Positions 7,542-17,195 of a DNA stretch of 64,000 bases are shown here, piece by piece (the stretch's first letter is position 1; each line of letters begins with the position of its first letter). The notes under the pieces were generated by a model that did not search any database, was not told the origin of the DNA, and worked only from the letters and a program-made list of their open reading frames with translations. A program made the translations under genes and the position numbers. Source of the stretch: DATMER01 sp963741305 (lineage in GTDB: Bacteria; Acidobacteriota; Thermoanaerobaculia; Multivoradales; UBA5704); NCBI GenBank assembly GCA_963741305.1, contig CAVUHL010000003.1:7192001-7256000 (forward strand), given 5' to 3'.

Positions 7542-8060
7542 ATGCTCGTCATGAAGACGAAGGACCGTGGTCCCGTGGGGCGCGTCATCCTGGATTGGCG
7601 AGAGCGCCGTGGCTACACCCAGGAGGAGCTCGCCAGGAAATCGGGTATCGACCCCAGCTCCGTCGGGGCCTATGAACGGGGTGAGCGCAGGCCCAAGGGA
7701 GAGAAGCTCGCCCGCCTCTGCGTTGCCTTGGGCTTGGAGCCTGATGTCTTCTTCGGCGAGGTCGCGCAAGCCGAGACCGATACTCTGAAGCCGCTCATGG
7801 ACAAGGTCCGGCGGGAGATGGGGGAGGAGGCGCCTTCGGCTACTCAGGATCCAAGCCTGGAGCCGTACAGTCAGGCGTGGGACCTTTGCTCCGGAGTCTG
7901 GAAGGACATGTTTCTCCTCGCTGCCCGCGTGTCCCGTGGAGGCGATCCGAAGGGTCCGGGTGGACTGGATACCTTTGTGAGGTTCTTCACGAAGATAAAC
8001 CAGATGATCCCCCTGGATCTTTCGGAGTCCAAACCACCCGGATCTCAGGACCCGGGCTGA
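7542..8060 (+). CDS. XRE-family transcriptional regulator
   Basis: A 172-residue protein with one N-terminal helix-turn-helix of the Cro/C1 (XRE) type at about residues 13-66 ('DWRERRGYTQEELARKSGID' followed by 'SVGAYERGERRPKGEKLARL'). The C-terminal 100 residues show no recognised effector domain. The ATG at 7542 is the first good start after a terminator-like hairpin; a second ATG at 7551 is possible. No toxin or phage gene is adjacent, so the target is unknown. Confidence 0.85.
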   Translation: MLVMKTKDRGPVGRVILDWRERRGYTQEELARKSGIDPSSVGAYERGERRPKGEKLARLCVALGLEPDVFFGEVAQAETDTLKPLMDKVRREMGEEAPSATQDPSLEPYSQAWDLCSGVWKDMFLLAARVSRGGDPKGPGGLDTFVRFFTKINQMIPLDLSESKPPGSQDPG

Positions 8061-8160
8061 CCTCTTCGTAACGTCCTCCTGCATCCCAGGCTTCCCTCTC
8101 GTCTCTGCATCTCGTAAGATCTTGCAGCCAGCGAGGTCTGGCGTCATGGAGGGCGACGAC

Positions 8161-9073
8161 ATGTCCAAAACAAGTGCCCTGCTCCCGCAATTTACCTGGT
8201 TCGACGGGCCGCTTTCCGGAGAGGGGGTTACCGTCGAGCAGATGGCTTCCTTCGCTGAGGCCGCGGCCCTGTTTGCGACGGCCGCGCCCTGGCGCCACCT
8301 CGCCGCCGACGATCCGATCTGCGTCGACGCTCCGAATGCTCCCGATATCCCGCCTGAGGTCCGGTACTTCACCGTGATGGGCCGGTCAGGGCAGCACCTA
8401 TGGGGCGCTCGCTTCGCGGGAGCTGGACCTCGACCGCGCCCGGGAGCTCCTCACCCTCGGCGTCGCGGCCGGAGAGAGGGCACTCGGTCCGGAGCCATTC
8501 CAGGAATCGGCAGGGCATTTCTGGGGCCTCATCCAGACCCGCCCGTACATGCGCGCCCGTTATGGCCTTGCCGAGGTTCTTTGGGACGCCGGATTGCGGG
8601 AGGAGGCGGTCGAGCACTTCCAGGAGCTGCTCCGCCTCAACCCGGAGGACCACCAGGGGGTCCGTTACCATCTTGCCCAGATTCTCCTGACGCTGCGCCG
8701 TCATGACGAGCTCGGACGCCTTCTGGATGCCTATCCGGAGGAAGACAGTGCCGAGTGGGCCTACACGCGGACGTTGCTGGCGTTCCGGCGCCAGGGCGAC
8801 TCGCCCGGCTCGCGGGCATGCCTCACCCTCGCCGTGCGGCGAAACCGGTTCGTCCCATCCCTGCTGCCAGCCTGGAGCGAGTTCCCACCGGCGCCGCGGC
8901 TGCTCGAGGAGCCGGGGAGCCGGTGGGAGGCGGTGTCCTATGCGTCCTCGGCCGGGGAGCTGTGGGAGGAGACGCCGGGCGCACTCGGTTGGCTGCTGGA
9001 GAGGGCCCTCTCGCGGCCCTCCCGGAAAAAGAAGGACAAGAAGGTCCGCCGGGGACGCAAGGGGCGGAGGTGA
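8161..9073 (+). pseudogene. TPR protein, interrupted by a +1 frameshift
   Basis: Two collinear frames belong together. The first (from ATG 8161, preceded by GGAGGG) reads MSKTSALLPQFTWFDGPLSG to about 8385. The second continues as 'TYGALASRELDLDRARELL' and includes the TPR-like 'RARYGLAEVLWDAGLREEAV' and 'LNPEDHQGVRYHLAQILL' segments, ending with a basic tail. The second frame has a TGA at 8375-8377, so it cannot start independently before that point. The TPR half resembles the ST7-like TPR family common in bacteria. A single-base insertion near 8383-8390 explains the break; it may be a true mutation or a sequence error. Confidence 0.7.
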
Positions 9074-9077
9074 ACCT

Positions 9078-10778
9078 TCACTTCACCCGCTTGCCCGGCC
9101 TCTCCATCCCGCCCTGGTGCAGGACCAGGCCCTCGGCGCGGCCGTTTTCTACTTTCGCGAAGACGATCTGCGCGTCCACGACCTTGAGGAAGTATTTCGT
9201 CTCGGACTCCGGGAAGATCTCGAACTTCGGCTGGCCCGTGGCCTGGAGGAAGATCTGGTTGCCTTCGCGGGTGATCGTGATTTCGAAGCCGGGCACCAGC
9301 TCGTAGACTCCGGCGTAGGCGTCGAACAGCGCGGGATCGACCTGGATCGCCTGGCGCTCGGCCGGCGGCGGCTCGTTGGTCAGGGCACCGACCTCCTCCG
9401 GGCCGAAGCGCGCACGGAAGTCCACGCCCGCGATCTTCCCCTGGGCATCGCGTCGGAACAGGAGCTCGTTTTCCCCGTCATCGAACGTGAAGTGGTCCTT
9501 CGCGAGGGGCAGGACCTCGCGCTTCTCGCCGCCGCTGCGTTGCGAGAAAAGCCGGTTGCCATCGCGGGAGATCGTGCGGGCCGTTTGCTCGGAGAAGCGG
9601 TAGACGCCCACGTACTCGTCGAGCGCCTTGGGATCCAGCTTCAGGGTCTTGCGGCTTTCGACCGGCTCACCCAGCGCCTTGGCTGCGATCCGGAACGCCA
9701 GGGCTTCAGGCTGCGGATTGCTGCCCGGATTGTTCGAGAGGATGGCCACGAAAATCCCCTCGTCGGGGACCCGCAGGGTGTCGGAGACGAAGCCGAAGAT
9801 GCCCCCGCCGTGCTCGACGATGGTCCGGCCGGCGTACTCGCCGATCCCCAGGCCGTAGGCGTAGCGGGTGGAACGGCCCGAGCTGAGCTTTGCCGGCGTG
9901 AGCATGCGCTTCAGGGATTCGGGCTTGAGGACCTTGCCGCCCCAGAGCGCGTCGGACCAGCGCGCCAGGTCGTCCACGGTGGAGAGCAGCGAGCCGGCGG
10001 CGAAGGGCTGCGTCATGCTGAGGTACCGGGCCCGCTCGTAACCTTCGCTCTCCTTGTCATACCCCTCGACCCGCCCCGGCACGACTTCCCTGTTGTGGCC
10101 GTAGGAGGAGCGGGTCATGCCCAACGGTTTGAAGACCTCCTGCTCGATGAAGTCTTCGTAGGTCTTGCCCGAGGCCTTCTCGATGACGGCGCCGAGGAGG
10201 ACATAGGCGGAGTTGTTGTAGGCCCAACGCTCGCCGGGCGCGAACTCCAGTGGCTTGTCCTTGAACATGGCGATGAGCTGCTCGACCTTCATGTCTTCGC
10301 GGACACGCTCCATCCATTCCGGCAGGCCGGTGTAGCTCGGGATGCCGGAGGTGTGGGTGAGCAGGTGGTCGATGGTGATCTTCTGGCCGTGGGTCGGATA
10401 GCCGGGGAGGTGCCGGGTGATTTCGTCGTCCAGCGAGAGCAGGCCGCGCTCGGCGAGCATCAGGACCGCGGCGGCGGTGAACTGCTTGGTCACGGAGCCG
10501 ATCTCGAACACCATGTCGGGCTGGATCGGCACGCCCAGCTCCAGGTTGGCCAGGCCATAGCCCTTGCGGAGGACGGTCTCTCCGTCCTTGACGACCAGCA
10601 CGGCGGCGCCGGGCTCTCCAGACGGGTAGGCCTTGGTCAGGAGCTTGTCGGCGTAGGCAGCCAGATCGTCGCCGCCGTCCTGGTCCGGAGCGGCCAGGGC
10701 AGAGGCCGGAAGCGCGGCGAGGGCCAGGGTCGCAAGGCAGGCAGCGAGCCAGCGCCGGCCCGGGAGTTGTCGGTTCAT
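9078..10778 (-). CDS. Serine beta-lactamase-family hydrolase (class C/esterase type), secreted
   Basis: A 566-residue protein with a signal peptide (MNRQLPGRRWLAACLATLAL, then ALPASALA). The beta-lactamase/penicillin-binding fold carries S95-x-x-K98 (GSVTK), Y188-x-N190 (AYNNS) and a late HGG (VEHGGG). These are the three motifs of class C beta-lactamases and the related esterases and DD-peptidases. Two C-terminal modules with 'YVGVYRF' and 'YAGVYEL' starts look like DUF3471-type repeats. GGAGA lies before the ATG at 10778. The long frame extends upstream but without family similarity. Substrate unknown; a resistance role should not be assumed. Confidence 0.9.
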   Translation of the reverse strand: MNRQLPGRRWLAACLATLALAALPASALAAPDQDGGDDLAAYADKLLTKAYPSGEPGAAVLVVKDGETVLRKGYGLANLELGVPIQPDMVFEIGSVTKQFTAAAVLMLAERGLLSLDDEITRHLPGYPTHGQKITIDHLLTHTSGIPSYTGLPEWMERVREDMKVEQLIAMFKDKPLEFAPGERWAYNNSAYVLLGAVIEKASGKTYEDFIEQEVFKPLGMTRSSYGHNREVVPGRVEGYDKESEGYERARYLSMTQPFAAGSLLSTVDDLARWSDALWGGKVLKPESLKRMLTPAKLSSGRSTRYAYGLGIGEYAGRTIVEHGGGIFGFVSDTLRVPDEGIFVAILSNNPGSNPQPEALAFRIAAKALGEPVESRKTLKLDPKALDEYVGVYRFSEQTARTISRDGNRLFSQRSGGEKREVLPLAKDHFTFDDGENELLFRRDAQGKIAGVDFRARFGPEEVGALTNEPPPAERQAIQVDPALFDAYAGVYELVPGFEITITREGNQIFLQATGQPKFEIFPESETKYFLKVVDAQIVFAKVENGRAEGLVLHQGGMERPGKRVK

Positions 10779-10931
10779 CTCGGAGTCTCCTTCAGTTGTG
10801 TGGTCCGCTCGGCTTTGACGCCGACCTCTCCCTAAGACGAGACGCCCCAGAGAAAAGTTCGCTGGTTGATTTTGTTTCCCTTCTGGGTAACATGGTCCGC
10901 CTCTGGTGTTCGAAAGGAGTCCACAGATATC

Positions 10932-11585
10932 ATGGACCAGGAACAGGAAGGGGTCGGGTTGAACATGTTTCTCCGGATTTTGAAAGTGGCGGTCGGACAG
11001 ATCCTCCATCTCCAGAACGGGTATGCGTTTCTATCCTGGATGCGGGTGGAGGCGACCCGGCATTTCCCGGAGGTGTTCGCCGGGTTGCCGGACCGGGTCC
11101 GCCGCGCCCTGGCCACGGAGCTGGGACGCCAGATCTGGAACGCCACGCCGCTCCCCCGGAGGGATTTCCGTCCGATGCCGCTCCCCCGGCCGAAAGCGTC
11201 CGATCCTTGCCCCTGCCGTTCGGGCCGCACCTACGAGCGCTGTTGCGCCAATGCGCCGGCCGTAACTGGCCTGACCCCCGAGCTGATGTGGGCGCTCGTG
11301 GCCGGAGAGCTACCGCTGGAGGCGGCGGCGGCTCTGGCGGAGGAGGGCAGCATTCCGCGCCCCTACCTGGGGATCATCGCCCGCCGGCTGGTCGAGGCGG
11401 GGCAGCCGATCCGCGCCCAGAGGTTCCTCGAGCGGCTGTTCGACGATGCCGAGGTTCTCGACCGGAGCGACATGGACACGCTGGACGCCCTCCTCGAAGC
11501 ATACGAGAAGTTGAACCTGAACGAGGAGATGCACTCGTTCGTCCAGCGGTTCACCCAGGATTTTCTGCGTGAGGAGGGGAATTGA
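10932..11585 (+). CDS. SEC-C motif protein
   Basis: A 217-residue protein with one SEC-C zinc motif at about residues 93-106 (DPCPCRSGRTYERCC), the metal-binding tail also found in SecA. The rest is helical and unrecognised. It diverges from the beta-lactamase-family gene and precedes the restriction-modification gene by 85 bases. The ATG at 10932 is chosen because the protein then begins MDQEQEGVGLNMF; the frame is open further upstream. Function unknown. Confidence 0.75.
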   Translation: MDQEQEGVGLNMFLRILKVAVGQILHLQNGYAFLSWMRVEATRHFPEVFAGLPDRVRRALATELGRQIWNATPLPRRDFRPMPLPRPKASDPCPCRSGRTYERCCANAPAVTGLTPELMWALVAGELPLEAAAALAEEGSIPRPYLGIIARRLVEAGQPIRAQRFLERLFDDAEVLDRSDMDTLDALLEAYEKLNLNEEMHSFVQRFTQDFLREEGN

Positions 11586-11670
11586 CTGTGTATCCTCTTG
11601 CCGCTCTGGATAACCTGAAACGGCGCCATGAGATCGCATGTGTAGTTGAAATAGGTTATTCTATCTTGCG

Positions 11671-14600
11671 ATGCCGAAACAGGATCGCCCCCTCGTCTCT
11701 GGGTATCTGGAGAGCCTTGCCGCGGTGGAGGACCGCGGAGATGCCCGCGAGGAGAGCTTTTATCCCACCCTCGCCGGGCTCCTGACCCGATGGGCGGAGC
11801 GCGCCGGCCTGCGGGACCTTCACGTCACGACGATCCCGCGCAAGACCGGCGGTTGCTGCCTCGACTTCCAGGTCTGGCGAGGACGGCATCAAATGGTCGG
11901 CTACATCGAGGCGAAGCGGCCCTCGGCTGACCTGGATGATGCCGAGGCGAGCACGCAGCTCAAGCGCTACCTGGATACGTTCCCGAACCTGATCCTCACC
12001 AATTTCCGGGAGCTTCGGCTCTACCGCAACAAGGTCCGGATCGCCCGGGTGACGATCGCGGCATCCTGGCCTCCGCGGCTCGGCGAGAGGGAGTCGGCGA
12101 GAAGGGACGCGGAGCTGTCGGCGCTGATCAAGCTTTTCCTCGATTTCCAGAGGCCGCAGCGCCTGGGTGCGGCCACCCTCGCCAAGGCCCTGGCCGAGCG
12201 CGCTGGTTTCCTGCGGGACCGCATCGGGGACCTCCTGGAGCGCGACAAGGGCAGGGAGGAGCCCTCGGAGCTGACCAGCTTCTACCGCACGCTAATCACC
12301 CATCTGGACTCGCAGCTCAAAGAGCAGGAGTTCGCCAACCTTTATGCCCAGACCGTGGCCTACGGCCTGCTCGCCGCACGCTGCTGGGAGGACGGCGAGC
12401 TCGACCGCCGCACGCTTTACGAGAGGATTCCTCCGGCCAGCGGCATCCTCCGGGACGTCTTCCGGTACATCTCCCTTTCACCGCCCCCCGAGATCGAGTG
12501 GATCGTCGACGACCTCGTGGACCTTCTGCGCCCGGCCCGGTGGAAGCTGGCCTTGCAGAGGTACTTCCAGCAGAGGCGCGACCAGGACCCGATCCTGCAT
12601 TTCTACGAGACGTTCCTGCGGCAGTACGACCCGGAGCTGAGAAAAAAGCGAGGCGTCTTCTACACGCCTCCGGCAGTGGTCTCCTACGTCGTGCGCTCCC
12701 TCGATCACCTGCTGCGCACACGGCTGGACCGCCCCGACGGGCTCGCGGACCCGCGGGTCTGGCTCCTGGACCCGGCGGCTGGGACGATGACGTTCGTGGT
12801 CGAGGCATTCCGTTGCGCGATCGACGGCTGGCGGGAGTCCTATGGCAGTGCCGGCGTGCCCGCTCTGATACGGGACCACCTGCTTCCCCGGAGCTTTGGC
12901 TTCGAGCTGATGATGGCGCCGTACGCGATCGGCCATCTCAAGGTGAGCCTGTTCCTCGCGGAGCAGGGGTACGAGCTGGGCGAGGGGGACCGGGTGAACC
13001 TCCTCCTGACGAATGCTCTGATCCAAGAGGATCTGAAGCAGGGGATCGTCCCCGGGATGACGTCCCTGGCCCGGGAGGTCCGCAAGGCGGCGGAGGTCAA
13101 GGAGGATCCCCGGATCTGCGTGGTGCTCGGGAACCCGCCCTACTCGGGGCACTCCGAGAACCCGGTGGAGCGCAAGAAGAGGAAGGACGACCCTGTCCGG
13201 GCCTACTACCAGATGGATGGCGTGCCTCTCAAGGAGAAGAACGCCAAGTGGCTCCAGGACGATTACGTCAAGTTCCTGCGCTTCGCCCAGCGCAAGATCG
13301 AAGCCCACGGAGAGGGCGCGATCGGGCTGGTGCTGAACCACGGGTATCTGGACAACCCGACCTTTCGAGGGCTCCGGCGGTCTCTGATGGACAGCTTCGA
13401 CGAGGTGTTCGTCCTGGACCTACACGGGAACCGGCGGAAGCGGGAGGTCACCCCGAGCGGTGCTCGGGACGAGAACGTTTTCGACATCGAGCAGGGGGTG
13501 TCGATCCTGCTGGCGATCAAGAAGCAGGGGCTGGAGAAATCTATTTTTCGGGCCGATCTCCGTGGAAACCGGGCTAGCAAGCTCCGCTGGCTCGCCGGCC
13601 GCGATGTGGAGTCGACCTCATGGACTGTGCTTCAGCCTCGGGGTCCTTCCTACCTCTTTGTGGAGAGGGATACGCGGCTGGAGGAGCTGTACGTCCGGGG
13701 CATACCGCTGCCAGAGATCTTTCCCGAGCACTCGGTCGGCGTGCTCACGGCCCGCGATGCTTTTGTCATGGACTTCGACAAGGACAAGCTGCGGGAGCGC
13801 ATTATTCATCTCCGCAAGGGGCTGCTCCCGAGGGAGGTGGTTCCGGACAGCTATCCCAAGGATACGGGGAGCTGGAAGCTGACGGAGGCGGTCCGGCGGG
13901 CGGGTGAAGATGCGGAGTGGGAGGCGCGGTTCACCCAGATCCTCTTTCGGCCGTTCGACCTCCGGTACGTCTTCTATGCCGACTATCTGGTGGAGCGTCC
14001 GCGCGAACGGGTCATGGGTCATCTGCTCCGCTGCCGGAATCTGGCCCTGGTAGTGCCGCGGCAGAGCAAGGACGGCCCCGGCGCGCTGGTGACCGAGCGG
14101 ATCGCGGCGCACAAGGCCGTCAGCGCTTATGACATCAACTACGTCTTCCCGCTGTGGTTGTTCCCGGACGGGATCTTTCCGGCCCGGGTGCCGAACGTCT
14201 CCTCTGAGATCCTCCGCTTTCTGGAACGCTGCCTGGGGACCACTCCAGACCCCGAGGCGATCCTCGGCTATGTCTATGCCGTCCTTTACAGCCACCGGTA
14301 CCGCGACCGGTATGCCGTCTTTCTGGCTTCCGACTTCCCGCGCATCCTGTTCCCCCATGATCGGTATCTGTTCGAGGCGATGGCGGGCCTCGGTGCGGAG
14401 CTGATCAGTCTCCATCTGCCGGGGAAACCGCTTCGCGCGACCACCCGGTTCATCGGGGAGAAGGGGAGCGGCCGCCTGGGGCTGACGCGGAAGGTGCTCC
14501 GAAACTACCGCGAGGACGAGCAGCGGGTCTACGTAAACGAGGACGGTCAATATTTCGACGGCATCCCTCTACAGGTCTGGGAGTACCGCATCGGCGGTTA

Positions 14601-14772
14601 CCAGGTGCTGGACCGCTGGCTCCAGGATCGGGCGGGGAGGACGCTGATGGCCGAGGAGATCCAGGCCTTTTGCCGGACGGCCACGGCGCTTGGGCGGACG
14701 GTGGAGGTGCAGAGGAGGATCGACGAGTTGTATGCGGCGGTGGAGGAGAGTGCGGAGCTGGCATGGAGCTAG
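11671..14772 (+). CDS. Type ISP/IIG-like restriction-modification enzyme (nuclease-methylase fusion)
   Basis: A 1033-residue single-chain enzyme. The N-terminus has a candidate nuclease core, D65 (CLDFQVW) and E80-x-K82 (GYIEAKRP). The central N6-adenine methylase has motif I D367-PAAGTMTF and motif IV N488-PPYSG. The C-terminal 450 residues match the layout of the type ISP target-recognition region. Such enzymes cut unmethylated foreign DNA and modify host DNA from one polypeptide, so no separate S or R gene is needed. A -10-like TATTCT ends 8 bases before the ATG and there is no ribosome site, which fits leaderless expression. I see no helicase motif, so translocating type ISP activity is uncertain. 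Confidence 0.88.
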   Translation: MPKQDRPLVSGYLESLAAVEDRGDAREESFYPTLAGLLTRWAERAGLRDLHVTTIPRKTGGCCLDFQVWRGRHQMVGYIEAKRPSADLDDAEASTQLKRYLDTFPNLILTNFRELRLYRNKVRIARVTIAASWPPRLGERESARRDAELSALIKLFLDFQRPQRLGAATLAKALAERAGFLRDRIGDLLERDKGREEPSELTSFYRTLITHLDSQLKEQEFANLYAQTVAYGLLAARCWEDGELDRRTLYERIPPASGILRDVFRYISLSPPPEIEWIVDDLVDLLRPARWKLALQRYFQQRRDQDPILHFYETFLRQYDPELRKKRGVFYTPPAVVSYVVRSLDHLLRTRLDRPDGLADPRVWLLDPAAGTMTFVVEAFRCAIDGWRESYGSAGVPALIRDHLLPRSFGFELMMAPYAIGHLKVSLFLAEQGYELGEGDRVNLLLTNALIQEDLKQGIVPGMTSLAREVRKAAEVKEDPRICVVLGNPPYSGHSENPVERKKRKDDPVRAYYQMDGVPLKEKNAKWLQDDYVKFLRFAQRKIEAHGEGAIGLVLNHGYLDNPTFRGLRRSLMDSFDEVFVLDLHGNRRKREVTPSGARDENVFDIEQGVSILLAIKKQGLEKSIFRADLRGNRASKLRWLAGRDVESTSWTVLQPRGPSYLFVERDTRLEELYVRGIPLPEIFPEHSVGVLTARDAFVMDFDKDKLRERIIHLRKGLLPREVVPDSYPKDTGSWKLTEAVRRAGEDAEWEARFTQILFRPFDLRYVFYADYLVERPRERVMGHLLRCRNLALVVPRQSKDGPGALVTERIAAHKAVSAYDINYVFPLWLFPDGIFPARVPNVSSEILRFLERCLGTTPDPEAILGYVYAVLYSHRYRDRYAVFLASDFPRILFPHDRYLFEAMAGLGAELISLHLPGKPLRATTRFIGEKGSGRLGLTRKVLRNYREDEQRVYVNEDGQYFDGIPLQVWEYRIGGYQVLDRWLQDRAGRTLMAEEIQAFCRTATALGRTVEVQRRIDELYAAVEESAELAWS

Positions 14773-17195
14773 TTGCGCCTTCCCGGCCGCCGCTCCGGCC
14801 GGGCGTTCCATGGGTCCTGGGGCCAGGAATGTTTCGGATACCGGCCTGCCAGCTCCTTGCGGACTTGCGGGTAGGTGTTCTCCCAGAAGCTCCGCAGGTC
14901 GTTGGTGACCTGCTGCGGCCTGGAGTTGGGCGCGAGGAGATGGAGGAGGACCGGCACCCTTCCCGCCGCAACCCGCGGGGTTTCGGCCAGCCCGAACAGC
15001 TCCTGAATGCGGGCGGCGAGCACGGGCGGCTTGCCGGGCTCGTAGACCAGCTTGATGCGGCTGCCGCTCGGCACTTCCAGCCGCTCGGGCGCTTCCCGCT
15101 CGACTGTCCGGAGCTGATCGTGCGAAAGCGATCCCTCCAACACGGGGAGGAGAGGCGCGCGCCTCAGCTCCGCGAAGGACTTCCTGCCCGCGGCGAGGGC
15201 GGGGAGCAACTCGCGCAGCTGTGCTTCGTCGAAGGCAGGAAGATTCAGCTCGGGCATCCAATCCCGCAGGCAACGAATGCGGGCGAGGAAGCCGGCCACC
15301 TCGGGATCGTCCAGCGGAAGGGCGCGGTTCAGGCGGGTTGCCGCAGCTTCAGCCAGGACGCTTTCCGCTTGCTGGACAGGGACCTCGGTTTCGGCGATAA
15401 CCAGGTCGGCGAAGCGTGTCCTCTTCCAGGCCTCGACCCGCTCCCGTCCCTCGTCGAACTCCAGCTCGACCGTGGTCTGCAGGGGAAGCCACTCGGGCTC
15501 GACCTCCGAGGCGAGGCGGACGAGGGCTTCGGTGGGCCTCGCGTCCATGTCGATGCAGAGGAAGAGGCTGGGCTCGAGGACGGTGCTCTCCTCCGCCAGG
15601 CGGACGCCGCGGCCACCCACCATCACGGCTCGGGGGCTCCTCGGCTCACGCCGGCGGGCGAGGCGGTCGGGATAGGCGGCGAGGAGGGCTCGGAGCAGGG
15701 CCTCGTCGCGAGGATTGCTGGTTTTTGGCGCCGGACCCAGCTCCTTCCGGACCAGTTCGAAGAGCTGGTCCCGCGCCTTGAGCACGAAGCGGGCCGCGCC
15801 CGCGTTCAATCTCTCTTCATTCCAGTTCGCTTCCAGGGCATCAAGGCGGTCCAAAAGGTCGGAGCGGGAGGAGCGGCGCGGGCCGGCACCCCGAGGTGTC
15901 CGCGGGAAGGGATCACGTTCGGAGAGGAGGGCCGCGAGCAGGGCAGCTTCCTTCGGATAGCCAAGCCGGTGCCCCTCGATCAGCAGACGGCCGAGGCGGG
16001 GGTGGACCGGCATGCGGGCCAGGAGGCGTCCCATCTCGGTGACTCCGTGATCGTCCGTAGCTTCCAATCGCCGGAGCAGGAGGAGGGCCGAGGCGAGCGC
16101 GGCGGGGTCGGGAGCCTCGAACCAATCGAAGGCGGCGAGGTCGGTCTCTCCCCAGGAGAGGAGTTGGAGGGCCGGGGTCGCGAGGTCCACCCGGAGGATC
16201 TCGGGAATCTCCCGCTCCGGGAGCGTCGCGTGCTCCCACGCAGGCCATAGCCGGAGGCAGAGCCCGGGTTCCTGGCGCCCCGCCCGGCCCGCTCGCTGGT
16301 CCGCGGAGGCCCGGCTGATCTTCCCAAGCTCCAGCCGATCCAGTCCGGTAGCCGGATCGAAGCGCAGCCGACGGACCTGTCCGCTGTCCACCACGGCCGT
16401 GACTCCCTCGACCGTGACCGACGTCTCGGCGACGTTCGTGGCCAGGACGACCTTGCGGCGGTCGAGAGGGCGCAGTACCTCATCCTGCCGCTCGGCGGGC
16501 AGATCGCCATAAAGGGGAAAGACAGCCAGGTCTGAAAGAGCTGTGGCGGTCCGCTCGATCTCCCCGACGCCGGGTAGGAAGACGAGCACGTCGCCGGTCG
16601 TCTCCTTCAAGGCATGCCGGACCGCCGCAGGGATCGACAGGTCCGAATGCTGGATTTCGACCGGGTGGAGCCTCCCCTCGCTTCGAATTACCGGGCAATT
16701 TAAATAGGCCGCGATCGGACCCGGATCGACCGTCGCGGACATGGCGATGATCCGCAGATCGGGCCGGACCTCCCTCTGGACGCGGCGGGTCATGGCCAGG
16801 GAGAGATCGGTGTGGAGGCTCCGCTCGTGGATCTCGTCGAAGATCACGGCGCCGACTCCCTCCAGGAACGGATCGCCCTGGAGCATCTGGACCAGGATGC
16901 CCTCGGTGACCACCAGGATCCGGGTCGAGGGTCCTGCCTTGCGGTCGAACCGGACCTGGTAGCCGACCTCCTCGCCGAGCCGCCAGCCGCCTTCTTCCGC
17001 CATCCGGCGCGCGGCGGCCCGGGCTGCAATTCTGCGTGGCTCGAGCATGATGATCCTGCCGTCGATCACATCCAGAAGCGCCGGAGGGACCCGCGTGGTC
17101 TTGCCGGCTCCGGTGGGCGCGATCAGGACGGCCGAGTGGGTCTCGCGAAGGGAGGTGAGGAGCCCGGGAAGGGCTTCGTCGACGGGGAGCTTCAT
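14769..17195 (-). CDS. hrpB: ATP-dependent helicase HrpB
   Basis: An 808-residue DEAH/RHA-type helicase. Walker A is at residues 27-34 (PTGAGKTT), the Walker B DEIH box at 120-123, the SAT motif at 153-155, and motif VI 'QRAGRAGRQEPG' near residue 320. The HrpB-specific C-terminal region follows, and length and order match the family. Its cellular role is poorly defined; RNA processing is often suggested. Its stop overlaps the stop of the convergent restriction-modification gene by 4 bases, and its ATG overlaps the stop of the upstream Nramp-like gene by 4 bases. Confidence 0.95.
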   Translation of the reverse strand: MKLPVDEALPGLLTSLRETHSAVLIAPTGAGKTTRVPPALLDVIDGRIIMLEPRRIAARAAARRMAEEGGWRLGEEVGYQVRFDRKAGPSTRILVVTEGILVQMLQGDPFLEGVGAVIFDEIHERSLHTDLSLAMTRRVQREVRPDLRIIAMSATVDPGPIAAYLNCPVIRSEGRLHPVEIQHSDLSIPAAVRHALKETTGDVLVFLPGVGEIERTATALSDLAVFPLYGDLPAERQDEVLRPLDRRKVVLATNVAETSVTVEGVTAVVDSGQVRRLRFDPATGLDRLELGKISRASADQRAGRAGRQEPGLCLRLWPAWEHATLPEREIPEILRVDLATPALQLLSWGETDLAAFDWFEAPDPAALASALLLLRRLEATDDHGVTEMGRLLARMPVHPRLGRLLIEGHRLGYPKEAALLAALLSERDPFPRTPRGAGPRRSSRSDLLDRLDALEANWNEERLNAGAARFVLKARDQLFELVRKELGPAPKTSNPRDEALLRALLAAYPDRLARRREPRSPRAVMVGGRGVRLAEESTVLEPSLFLCIDMDARPTEALVRLASEVEPEWLPLQTTVELEFDEGRERVEAWKRTRFADLVIAETEVPVQQAESVLAEAAATRLNRALPLDDPEVAGFLARIRCLRDWMPELNLPAFDEAQLRELLPALAAGRKSFAELRRAPLLPVLEGSLSHDQLRTVEREAPERLEVPSGSRIKLVYEPGKPPVLAARIQELFGLAETPRVAAGRVPVLLHLLAPNSRPQQVTNDLRSFWENTYPQVRKELAGRYPKHSWPQDPWNARPERRPGRRN

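Noticed and set aside
9078..10778. Antibiotic-resistance beta-lactamase
   Set aside because: Motifs fit the whole serine beta-lactamase/esterase/DD-peptidase superfamily and the DUF3471-like tail is more typical of esterase or peptidase relatives; resistance cannot be claimed.
8703..10835. 710-residue plus-strand frame
   Set aside because: Antisense shadow of the beta-lactamase-family gene; low-complexity RGD/LEV composition, no ribosome site, and the minus-strand protein has all catalytic motifs.
14670..16250. 526-residue plus-strand frame
   Set aside because: Opposite hrpB, which has the complete helicase motif set.
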